From Paenibacillus aquistagni (GTDB lineage Bacteria > Bacillota > Bacilli > Paenibacillales > Paenibacillaceae), in assembly GCF_900177815.1 (NCBI RefSeq), contig NZ_FXAZ01000001.1:1302001-1366000 (forward strand): DNA of 64,000 nucleotides. Direction: 5' to 3'. Within the stretch, counting starts at the first letter, position 1. Every line of letters begins with the position of its first letter. Under the pieces are notes generated by a model, which saw only the letters and a list, made by a program, of their open reading frames with translations, did no database searches and was not told the DNA's origin. The position numbers and the translations under genes were made by a program. This document shows positions 43,826-51,727 of this stretch, piece by piece.

Positions 43826-44767
43826 ATGACCTTGCAGCAGTTGAAATATATTCTGACCATCGTTAGTTGCGGCTCCATAAGCGAAGCGGCAAAAAGGCTG
43901 TATATCTCACAGCCGAGCTTATCCAATGCGGTAAAAGAAATCGAGATGGAAGCCGGGATCGAGATTTTCCTTCGATCGTCCAAGGGGATTGCGCTATCAA
44001 GCGATGGAGCGGAGTTTCTATCCTACGCTAGGCAAGTCGTGGAGCAAGCCGAGCTTCTCGAACAGCGGTACATGAATCGCAAGCCTTCGAAGAAGCTGTT
44101 CTCGATCTCAACGCAGCATTACGCCTTCTCTGTGCAGGCCTTCGTCGGACTGCTGAAGGAGCTTAACGTGGACGAGTACGAGTGTACGCTACGTGAAACA
44201 CGCACCTATGAGATTATCGAAGACGTACGGAATATGAAAAGTGAGCTCGGAATCATCTATATGAGCGAATTTAACCGAAAGGTGATTCAGAAGATATTAA
44301 AGGACAACGGGCTGCAATTTCATCCGCTGTTCCAAGCGGAAGCGCACGTATTTATCAGTGAGGAGCATCCACTTGCCTCCAAGTCGCTGCTGGACATTGA
44401 AGATTTGGATGACTACCCGTGCTTGGCCTTTGAGCAAGGCGAATATAATTCCTTTTACTTCTCCGAGGAAATACTAAGCACACGAACGTACAAGAAGAAA
44501 ATACTGGTCAGTGACCGTGCCACGCTTTTTAACCTGCTGATCGGGCTTAACGGCTATACGATTAGCTCGGGTATACTAAATAAGGATCTGAACGGGGAGC
44601 AAATCAAATCTGTACGCCTTCGTACGGACGAGAACATTCGGGTAGGTTACATCGTGAATCAGAAGGCGAGCTTGAGCCAGCTGGCTGCCGCCTATGTGAT
44701 GAAGCTTAAAACCGTCATTACAGATTTCGGTTATCCGATCTTAAACCAAGAGGATGAGCTCGACTGA
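43826..44767 (+). CDS. LysR-family regulator, CysB/MetR-like, next to metE
   Basis: A 313-residue LysR protein. The HTH is at residues 1-60 (SISEAAKRLYISQPSLSNAV) and the effector domain has FEQGEYNSFYFSEEIL. The type resembles the methionine/cysteine regulators (MetR/CmbR group) of Bacillota. ATG 43826 follows AAAGGGGG. It is convergent with metE, with 20 bases between the stops. A LysR-type dyad lies upstream of metE, so control of metE is plausible but not shown. Confidence 0.88.
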   Translation: MTLQQLKYILTIVSCGSISEAAKRLYISQPSLSNAVKEIEMEAGIEIFLRSSKGIALSSDGAEFLSYARQVVEQAELLEQRYMNRKPSKKLFSISTQHYAFSVQAFVGLLKELNVDEYECTLRETRTYEIIEDVRNMKSELGIIYMSEFNRKVIQKILKDNGLQFHPLFQAEAHVFISEEHPLASKSLLDIEDLDDYPCLAFEQGEYNSFYFSEEILSTRTYKKKILVSDRATLFNLLIGLNGYTISSGILNKDLNGEQIKSVRLRTDENIRVGYIVNQKASLSQLAAAYVMKLKTVITDFGYPILNQEDELD

Positions 44768-44779
44768 GCCCATCCTCTT
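44751..44779. terminator. Shared hairpin between lysR and metE
   Basis: GAGGATG pairs with CATCCTC, with an inner GCTC/GAGC. It lies across the end of the LysR gene and before the metE stop. The T tract is weak. Confidence 0.5.
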
Positions 44780-44787
44780 GAACGTTA

Positions 44788-47058
44788 TTACAGCGTTGCT
44801 CTTATTTCTTTGGCTGCTTGGACAAGGTTCTTCAAACTAGCCCACGTTTCCGTGACACCGCGAGTTTTAAGTCCGCAGTCTGGATTAACCCATAGCTTGG
44901 AGACTTCGATCTTGTCGAGCATGCGGTTCAGCCCTTGTTTAAGCTCGTCGACGCTAGGAATCCGAGGTGAATGGATGTCGTATACGCCAGGGCCAACTTC
45001 AGTACGGAAACCGCATTCGTTAATCGTATCGATGATGGCAAGATCCGAGCGCGACGCTTCGAACGTAATGACATCGGCGTCCATCGCATCGATATCGCGA
45101 ATGATGTCGCTGAATTGGCTGTAGCACATATGGGTATGAATTTGCGTTTCGGCTTTGACACCGCTGTGTACAAGTCTGAAGGCGGGAATCGCCCAGCTCA
45201 AGTATTCGCACTGCCAGTCCGAACGACGTAGTGGAAGCTTCTCTCTTAAAGCAGCTTCGTCGATCTGGATAATCTCGATGCCGTTGGCTTCGAGATCGAG
45301 TACTTCGTCACGAATCGCAAGACCGATCTGAAGAGCGCTTTCCTTCAAGCTGATATCTTCGCGAGGGAACGACCAGTTCAGAATCGTTACCGGACCTGTC
45401 AGCATGCCTTTGACGAGCTTGTTGGTATGGCTCTTCGCGAACGCCGAGTATTCAACAGTAATCGGCTTGCTGCGGCTAATGTCGCCCCATACGACCGGCG
45501 GTTTTACGCAGCGTGTTCCATAAGACTGCACCCAGGCGTTCTCTGTGAAAATAAAACCATCCAAGCATTCACCAAAGTATTCGACCATATCATTGCGTTC
45601 GTATTCGCCGTGCACAATGACGTCAATTCCGATCTCTTCCTGCTGCGCGATGCACTCAGCGATTCGGTCAAAGTTGAACTGCTTGTACTGTTCCTCGGTG
45701 ATGTTGCCTTTCTTGAAGGCTGCACGGTTTGCACGGACTTCAGCCGTTTGCGGGAACGAGCCAATCGTAGTCGTAGGCAACAGCGGTAAATTGAACTTCG
45801 CTTTCTGGATGGCTTCCCGCTCAGCGAACACAGGCAATCTCGTGAAGTCGGCATCCGTCAACGCAGCCACTCTCTTTTGTACCGAGTTATCATTCGTAAG
45901 GCGCGATGCGCTGAACAGCTTCTCGTTCTCCGTATAAAGTGTGGAGGCTTCAGGGCTCGCTTGTGCCAAGATCAATTTCAGATCTGCAAGCTCGCGTAAC
46001 TTTTCTTCAGCGAACGCGAAATATTGCTTATTCGCCGCCGTCAGCTTCGTTTCGTGCTTCAGCGTATAAGGAACGTGGAGCAGCGAGCATGATGTGCCAA
46101 TCACAACTTGGTCTGCATGCTTGTTAATTTCACGAACAAGGGCAACCGTCTGCTTATATTGGTTCTTCCAGATGTTCTTGCCGTTGAGTACGCCGGCGAA
46201 GAGTACTTTTTCGCTTGCGAAGCCGTGCTTACGCACAAGGTCCAAAGATTGCTTGCCCTCGACGAAGTCGATGCCGATGCCGTCGAAAGGAAGCGCTTGA
46301 AGCGCCTGATAGCAGTCGCGAATATCTCCAAAATACGTTTGTGCGACAACTTTCACACCGCCTTTAGCGGAGAGGATGCCGTTATAAAGCTCCGTGAATA
46401 GATCGATATCTTCCACAGTCAAGTCCGTTACCAATGCAGGCTCATCCAACTGAAACCATGCTGCGCCAAGCGTGTTCAACTGGCTCAGGACAGCCTTATA
46501 AGCTTCGACGATCGCTGGAACACAATCTTTGGCCTGCTTGGAGCCGGTAAATCGCGCTAGCTTAAGCAGGGTAAATGCACCGATTAGCACAGGTTTGGTT
46601 GTGATGCCGAGCTGCTTTGCTTCCGTAAATTCGTCGAACAGCTTCGATCCCGTCAAACGGATGTCAGTCGTATCGTCGATTTCGGGTACCATATAGTGAT
46701 AGTTCGTGTTGAACCATTTTTTCATTGCCAGCGCTTTAACGTCGCCCTTGTCACCTTGATAGCCTCGTGCCATTGCGAAATACGTCTCCAGGGGGCTTAG
46801 GCCGAGCGCTTCGTATCTTTGTGGAACGATCCCAAGCAAGCAAGACGTGTCGAGTAGTCCGTCGTAGAAGGAAAAATCGTTGGACGGAATGAAATCGACA
46901 CCGTTTTCCTGCTGAAGCTTCCAGTTTGCCGATCTAAGCTGAGACGCCGTTTGCTGCAGTTCTTCCACTGGAAGTATGCCTTTGAAGTATTTTTCGGATG
47001 CGAATTTAAGCTCTCTTAGCGCGCCAACTCGCGGATAACCGATGATGGATGTTTTCAA
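44788..47058 (-). CDS. metE: Cobalamin-independent methionine synthase
   Basis: A 756-residue MetE. The N-terminal barrel begins KTSIIGYPRVGALRELKFA. The C-terminal catalytic barrel carries VIVHGEYERNDMVEYFGE, the substrate region WVQSYGTRCVKPP, and zinc ligands in HTHMCYS and NPDCGLKTRG. It transfers methyl from 5-methyltetrahydrofolate polyglutamate to homocysteine without B12. The frame is open to ATG 47094, but TTG 47058 is preferred: AAGGAG lies 9 bases upstream and the N-terminus then matches the family. A LysR-type dyad lies upstream. Confidence 0.95.
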   Translation of the reverse strand: MKTSIIGYPRVGALRELKFASEKYFKGILPVEELQQTASQLRSANWKLQQENGVDFIPSNDFSFYDGLLDTSCLLGIVPQRYEALGLSPLETYFAMARGYQGDKGDVKALAMKKWFNTNYHYMVPEIDDTTDIRLTGSKLFDEFTEAKQLGITTKPVLIGAFTLLKLARFTGSKQAKDCVPAIVEAYKAVLSQLNTLGAAWFQLDEPALVTDLTVEDIDLFTELYNGILSAKGGVKVVAQTYFGDIRDCYQALQALPFDGIGIDFVEGKQSLDLVRKHGFASEKVLFAGVLNGKNIWKNQYKQTVALVREINKHADQVVIGTSCSLLHVPYTLKHETKLTAANKQYFAFAEEKLRELADLKLILAQASPEASTLYTENEKLFSASRLTNDNSVQKRVAALTDADFTRLPVFAEREAIQKAKFNLPLLPTTTIGSFPQTAEVRANRAAFKKGNITEEQYKQFNFDRIAECIAQQEEIGIDVIVHGEYERNDMVEYFGECLDGFIFTENAWVQSYGTRCVKPPVVWGDISRSKPITVEYSAFAKSHTNKLVKGMLTGPVTILNWSFPREDISLKESALQIGLAIRDEVLDLEANGIEIIQIDEAALREKLPLRRSDWQCEYLSWAIPAFRLVHSGVKAETQIHTHMCYSQFSDIIRDIDAMDADVITFEASRSDLAIIDTINECGFRTEVGPGVYDIHSPRIPSVDELKQGLNRMLDKIEVSKLWVNPDCGLKTRGVTETWASLKNLVQAAKEIRATL

Positions 47059-47128
47059 TTGTAACAGCTCCTTAAGTGAGTATGTTGGTTTCATTATAGG
47101 ACGTGGAAGCTGTTATCAATAAATACTT

Positions 47129-47154
47129 AAAAACTATATAGAGGCATAGTTTTT
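47129..47154 (-). promoter_or_regulatory. LysR-type operator upstream of metE
   Basis: AAAAACTAT (47129-47137), 8 bases and ATAGTTTTT (47146-47154): a 9-base inverted repeat resembling the AACTAT/ATAGTT methionine-regulon sites of MetR/MtaR-type regulators. It lies about 70 bases before the TTG start. Confidence 0.6.
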
Positions 47155-47423
47155 TGTTATAGTCCAGACAAATAGTCTATCAGACCAATATATTGTGGAT
47201 TAAAAATATTAATTGAATGGATGCAAGGAGATATTAAATGCAAAATAAGATAGAATTTCCTGCATTATTTTAATTCCTGAGATAAATTCGTTTTTCCAGC
47301 GAGATTGAATTTACCAGCCTGCATATTAATTACACTGTATTGGCCAATTTGACGATGAGCAGGTAGAAGGGTACAGTAGAGTTTGGACATCTTAAATGAA
47401 CATACATTCAAGGAGTAAATTAT
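47155..47423. other. Intergenic region upstream of metE and the acetyltransferase
   Basis: I see no S-box, T-box or other riboswitch and no further gene in this stretch. Confidence 0.5.
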
Positions 47424-47984
47424 ATGACGGAAAAGGAAAAATCACATGCAGGCATGTTATATCAACCCGGAGATCCTGAGCTAGTAGCAGACCGCGATAT
47501 GACTATAAAAAAATTACACGATTATAACAATATACACCCGCTTGACCGCGACGTGAGGAAGGCCGCCATACGCGAGCTGCTGGGCAAGACCGGAGATAAC
47601 TGCGTTGTGGAGCAACCATTTTTTTGCACTTACGGGTATAATACCACAGTGGGGGATAATTTCTTCCTTAATGTCAACTGCAAGCTTATGGACAGTGGGA
47701 AAATCACGATTGGAAACAATGTATTTATAGCACCCAATGTTTGCATTATAACGGAAGAACATGCCATGAATGTGGAACAACGGGTGGCAGGGTTGGAATA
47801 TACACATCCGGTGAATATCGGTGATAACGTTTGGATATGCGCTGGCGCTATTGTATTGCCGGGCGTGACGATCGGTGCGAACAGTATTATTGGCGCGGGT
47901 AGTGTTGTTACAAAGGATATTCCGCCAAACAGGTTGGCTGTCGGTAATCCTTGCAGAGTAATCCGCAACTTAAATGATGAATGA
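47424..47984 (+). CDS. Sugar O-acetyltransferase, maltose/galactoside acetyltransferase type
   Basis: A 186-residue protein with the Mac N-terminal region (MLYQPGDPELVADR) and a left-handed beta-helix of hexapeptide repeats (about 60-180: IGNNVFIAPNVCIIT, IGDNVWICAGAIVLPGVTIG, IGAGSVVTKDIPP). The likely catalytic His is in EEHAMN. It acetylates sugar hydroxyls with acetyl-CoA, probably as a detoxification step. RBS AAGGAG. It stands alone. Confidence 0.9.
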   Translation: MTEKEKSHAGMLYQPGDPELVADRDMTIKKLHDYNNIHPLDRDVRKAAIRELLGKTGDNCVVEQPFFCTYGYNTTVGDNFFLNVNCKLMDSGKITIGNNVFIAPNVCIITEEHAMNVEQRVAGLEYTHPVNIGDNVWICAGAIVLPGVTIGANSIIGAGSVVTKDIPPNRLAVGNPCRVIRNLNDE

Positions 47985-48130
47985 ATCAAGATTTACTAGG
48001 GGTACTGCTAAGATACGTGTAAAATTTATGGTAATTGCAACTGAGGTGTCCGATTCTGGTTCAAAATAAGATGGTTAGTGGAAGGCATCCTGATCGGGGC
48101 CTTCTACTAACCATTTTATTTTGAGAGGGG

Positions 48131-48311
48131 AGCGAAAACAAAACTTCGCTGTACCGACAGCTACCATCGAGAATTGTTTTACACGCTGGGGCTATCGAAC
48201 GATACTCGCGCGGACGATCAAGAATGGTTCGACTTTACCTATGGCATCATCAAGCCGGAAGGACTGTCTGCTATCTTTATACACTTAACTATCCTGTATG
48301 GTCCCTCTTAA
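48131..48311 (+). pseudogene. Coding-like relic of unknown origin
   Basis: A start-less frame reads SYHRELFYTLGLSNDTRADD and then QEWFDFTYGIIKPEG, ending at TAA 48309-48311 inside the 3-prime end of the racemase gene. The composition is protein-like and GC-richer than its surroundings, but there is no start or RBS and I recognise no family. Confidence 0.25.
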
Positions 48312-48995
48312 AGCGAAATCAATAGCACTCTCGGCATGAATTCTTGTTGTATCATAAACGGGTATACTGCAATCATCTTGCGAGATGAGTAGTGTTATTT
48401 CTGTACATCCCAGAATAATGGCTTCCGCTCCTTGCAGCTTAAGATTATTTATGATCTTTAAGTAGGTTTGCTTGGACTCTTCTTTAATCATTCCAAGACA
48501 AAGCTCTTGGTATATGATGTCATGTATAGCCAATCGTTCCACTTCATTTGGCACAATTACATCAAGTCCAAACTTTTCAGTAAGTCTGCCCTTGTAAAAG
48601 TCTTGTTCCATCGTAAATGAAGTGCCCAGTAACGCAACCTTCTTGATTCCATCTTTAACAATTTGAATTGCTGTTGAGTCTGCGATATGAATGAACGGAA
48701 TACTTACTGATCTTTCTACTTCTTGAGCCATCTTATGCATTGTATTTGTACAAATGACGATTAAATCTGCTCCTGCCATTTCAAGTTTTTGTGCGGAGTC
48801 AATCATCATTCTGGTAGCCTGATCCCAGTTTCCTTGATGCTGTAGAGTCTTGATTTCTTGAAAATTCACAGAATACATAAGACTTTTAGCGGAATTATGA
48901 CCACCCAGTCTTTCTTTTACATATTCATTAATAATTTGGTAATAAAGCAAAGATGACTCCCAACTCATTCCACCAATAAGACCAATCGTTTTCAT
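48285..48995 (-). CDS. Aspartate/glutamate racemase-family protein
   Basis: A 236-residue two-domain racemase. The start is MKTIGLIGGMSWESS. The paired catalytic cysteines are in VICTNTMHK and ILGCTEITLL, typical of the YgeA/aspartate racemase group. It may interconvert L- and D-aspartate, glutamate or other amino acids. ATG 48995 with GAGGTG 8 bases upstream is preferred over the upstream frame start at 49010. Confidence 0.88.
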   Translation of the reverse strand: MKTIGLIGGMSWESSLLYYQIINEYVKERLGGHNSAKSLMYSVNFQEIKTLQHQGNWDQATRMMIDSAQKLEMAGADLIVICTNTMHKMAQEVERSVSIPFIHIADSTAIQIVKDGIKKVALLGTSFTMEQDFYKGRLTEKFGLDVIVPNEVERLAIHDIIYQELCLGMIKEESKQTYLKIINNLKLQGAEAIILGCTEITLLISQDDCSIPVYDTTRIHAESAIDFALRGTIQDS

Positions 48996-49093
48996 TATTA
49001 AGCACCTCACTTATTGTTCACATCATTTTCTCACAATGAGTATATGAATACAATAAATGGAGGATATCGCATCTCATGCTGTCATCAGCGGCT

Positions 49094-49226
49094 TTAAATG
49101 GTGACAAGTACTTTTTTAATGAATTGCATCAACAGCTGGTTAGAACGATCATGTTCTTCCCAGAAAGGACCATGGCCACTGTATTGAAATGGGACTAACA
49201 GTGAACCCTTGATAAGGTCGTTAATT
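49094..49226 (-). pseudogene. 3-prime relic of an alpha/beta hydrolase
   Basis: A minus-strand frame reads GSLLVPFQYSGHGPFWEEHD and then SNQLLMQFIKK before a stop (49094-49096). The catalytic-His region SGHGPFWE followed by a C-terminal helix is typical of alpha/beta-fold hydrolases. The rest of the gene is missing. Confidence 0.55.
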
Positions 49227-49289
49227 TACAGTCGACTTGATTTTTTACTTTCCAGACGATGTGTAATACCATTAAACCAAGACTTTCCT

Positions 49290-49329
49290 CTAATAAGAGG
49301 GGCATAACACCAAGTTGTGCCCCCTTATT
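49290..49329. terminator. Hairpin before the YdjC-type gene
   Basis: AATAAG-A-GGGGCA pairs with TGCCCC-C-CTTATT around a short loop. It could be a terminator or leader element; the following T content is low. Confidence 0.5.
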
Positions 49330-49382
49330 CATTTCCGTGGAGGACTGTTCGGTAACAAATCAAGGGAAGGAGGTAGTTAAGA

Positions 49383-50288
49383 GTGATTCAAGAATTAGGG
49401 TTTTGTCCAACTGATCGAGTAGTCATAATTAATGCGGATGATTTGGGAGTGACGCGTTCCACGAATCAAGCTATTATGCAAATGTTTAAAAATAATGCCA
49501 TTACATCAACATCAATAATGGTTCCAGCAGACGCCGCTCTCGATGCAGCGCTACAAAGTACAAAGGAAATGAATGTCGGGATACATATAACATTGACCAG
49601 TCACAAAAGTCGTTTCTATAAACCAATAAACAAACTAAATAAGTTTTCTAGTTTAACCAATGAACATGGATACTTCTATGATGAGGTATCCAATTTTGAA
49701 AAAAATGCAGACCTAGATGAAGTAAGAATAGAAGTCGAGGCACAAATTCAGACGGCTATTTCATTAGGAATAGAACCAACTCATTTAGATAGCCATGCAG
49801 GAAGTATTTTAGGTCTTTATAATAATCGCGATTTTTTAGAAGTTATTTTTTACTTATGCCAAAAGTACGCGCTTCCATTTTGCTTACCTATCCGGATATT
49901 GGAACACCCGAGTTTTAGCTCAGAACAAAAACAAATGTTTAGACAAAGGATACATTTAGCAAATCAACTTGGTGTCCGACTGATTGACGATATAGCAGGA
50001 CTTACTTATCATTTTTCGAGCGAAGAAGGTTATGAAGGAGCAAAAAAAGAACTAATAAAGCAAATTAATAATCTAAAGCCTGGGATTACACAAATCACTA
50101 CGCATCCATCTATTGTATCAGATGAACTAAAAGAACTGACAAAGTATTATGAAAATCGTGAAATTGAGTATCAACTTTATAATGATCCTGATGTGAAAGA
50201 ACTGATTAAGAACCAAAATATTAAGTTGATATCCTGGAAAGAAATTCGTGATCTTCAGCGGAACAGTTTTAGTCTAAAATACTACTGA
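49383..50288 (+). CDS. YdjC/ChbG-family carbohydrate deacetylase
   Basis: A 301-residue protein with the ChbG/HpnK fold. Metal-binding Asp is in IINADDLGVTRSTN and His residues in PTHLDSHAG; NVGIHITLTS is also conserved. The family removes N-acetyl groups, for example from the reducing end of diacetylchitobiose. It starts with GTG 49383 after AAGGAGG. The esterase follows 73 bases later, possibly one operon handling acetylated sugars. Confidence 0.85.
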   Translation: MIQELGFCPTDRVVIINADDLGVTRSTNQAIMQMFKNNAITSTSIMVPADAALDAALQSTKEMNVGIHITLTSHKSRFYKPINKLNKFSSLTNEHGYFYDEVSNFEKNADLDEVRIEVEAQIQTAISLGIEPTHLDSHAGSILGLYNNRDFLEVIFYLCQKYALPFCLPIRILEHPSFSSEQKQMFRQRIHLANQLGVRLIDDIAGLTYHFSSEEGYEGAKKELIKQINNLKPGITQITTHPSIVSDELKELTKYYENREIEYQLYNDPDVKELIKNQNIKLISWKEIRDLQRNSFSLKYY

Positions 50289-50361
50289 AGGAATATCAGG
50301 AAATATAGGGAATTCTATTTTTACCCCCTATGGGAGACATCACAAAAGTGAGGGAGATACA

Positions 50362-51030
50362 ATGAGTCAAACCGCAAATAAATTAGAAAAAGAAATAACA
50401 AAAAAAGTACGGATGAAATACCTCTTACATATACCAGATCACTATGAAAAAGAATCCTCGATTAAGTGGCCTTTAATCTTATTTCTTCACGGAGCAGGTG
50501 AACGTGGAGATGATCTGGAGTTGGTAAAAGCACATGGAATTCCTATGATAGCAGAACGCGATCCTTCTTTTCCATTCATTACGATTTCCCCTCAATGCCC
50601 GGAGGATTCTTTTTGGAATGCTGAACAAGACGGATTGATGGCATTAGTAGATGAGATCATTGCAAACTTCAACGTAGATCCAGATCGGTTATATTTGACG
50701 GGGCTAAGCATGGGTGGTTATGGGACGTGGCACTTAGCAGCAGAATATCCAGGAAGGTTCGCGGCTATCGCTCCAATTTGTGGTGGAGGTAACCCCAACC
50801 GGATCCATGAACTAATAGGAACACCAACCTGGGCATTCCATGGCGCGAAGGATGATATAGTTCCTATTACTGAATCAAAAAAAATGGTAGACGCACTTCG
50901 TGAAAACGGTGGAAATGTCTCTTTCACAATCTATCCTGAGTCGAATCACAACTCATGGACTGAAACATACAATAATTCGGAATTATATAGCTGGTTTCTA
51001 GGTCATTCTCTGCACGGTAAATCGCTTTGA
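50362..51030 (+). CDS. Alpha/beta-fold esterase (phospholipase/carboxylesterase or PHB-depolymerase-like)
   Basis: A 222-residue cytosolic hydrolase. The nucleophile elbow is LTGLSMGGYGTW, the acid probably in GAKDDIVPI and the His in YPESNHNSW. It is similar to predicted peptidase/LpqC-type esterases. It has a GAGGGAGA RBS. A degenerate copy of its central part lies at 40822-41035. The substrate is unknown. Confidence 0.87.
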   Translation: MSQTANKLEKEITKKVRMKYLLHIPDHYEKESSIKWPLILFLHGAGERGDDLELVKAHGIPMIAERDPSFPFITISPQCPEDSFWNAEQDGLMALVDEIIANFNVDPDRLYLTGLSMGGYGTWHLAAEYPGRFAAIAPICGGGNPNRIHELIGTPTWAFHGAKDDIVPITESKKMVDALRENGGNVSFTIYPESNHNSWTETYNNSELYSWFLGHSLHGKSL

Positions 51031-51370
51031 AATCGTCACAGATGCTTTACGATCAGATACACGTACCTTATGAGCGATATGACGAGCCGGCTCACTGTGA
51101 ACAAGTTTCTTACCGAACTGTTTCGGACAAATCAAAGACTGACGGAAGGCCTCCTGCTGACGCTTTTCAGGTAATTGTCCAGCAGCGCACTCTCTCAGAA
51201 GCACACCCAGTGTTGGTTTAAAGTTCTTGGTTCTTACGAATTGTGTTCTGGTGGATACCTATCTCTTCAACAAGCATTAACCTTCAAAGAACTAATTTCT
51301 TCCCTTTTCAGAATTTAACATAATTGTGAATTGACGGAGCAAGTTGAATGTGATAGCATTGGTTCAACTT
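51031..51370. other. Intergenic region with a possible minus-strand relic
   Basis: No intact gene. On the minus strand near 51250-51290 a helix-turn-helix-like phrase EEIGIHQNTIRKN is readable and coding-like text continues with frame breaks to about 51060. It may be a decayed transposase or recombinase. Confidence 0.25.
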
Positions 51371-51374
51371 AAAA

Positions 51375-51652
51375 CGAAAAGGCTATGATGAGAAATAGTA
51401 GGTATTAGGGATCTCACAGAGAGAAGATGGTTGGTGCGAATCTTCATTGATCTTATACTGAAGCAGTCTCGGAGCTGTGAACCGAACAGAGGAATCTTAG
51501 TAGGCTTCAACGGAGTTCCACCGTTATTCAGGAAACAATATCGGAGATATCCCGTATTGATAGAGTGCAGAGAAATCTGAAATTAGGTGGTAACACGGAC
51601 ATAATCGTTCGCCCTAAGTTGACAAGAAATAGGTCAGCTTAGGGCTTTTTTT
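51375..51652 (+). promoter_or_regulatory. T-box leader of the alanyl-tRNA synthetase gene
   Basis: The T-box core AATTAGGTGGTAACACGG (51581-51598) is followed by the terminator stem GCCCTAAG.../...CTTAGGGC and a U run (51611-51652). Stem I with an AGAGA-like motif and a GGAGCTGTGAAC segment precedes it. GCA at 51463-51465, before GTCTCGGAGC, is the likely alanine specifier codon. Uncharged tRNA-Ala should favour antitermination. Confidence 0.88.
51611..51652 (+). terminator. T-box attenuator terminator
   Basis: Stem GCCCTAAG with CTTAGGGC, extended by TTGAC/GTCA, then a long T run. Confidence 0.9.
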
Positions 51653-51727
51653 GATTATTTCTTTTCGTTTGAATATTTGCAAAATATTTTCCAAGAATAA
51701 ATAACAATTGAAATGGAGGTATTGAGC

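Noticed and set aside
43660-43983. A minus-strand frame of 107 codons across the lysR start
   Set aside because: It is antisense to the well-supported LysR HTH region and covers the intergenic gap by chance; the protein is low-complexity Cys/Ser/Ala text without domain signals.
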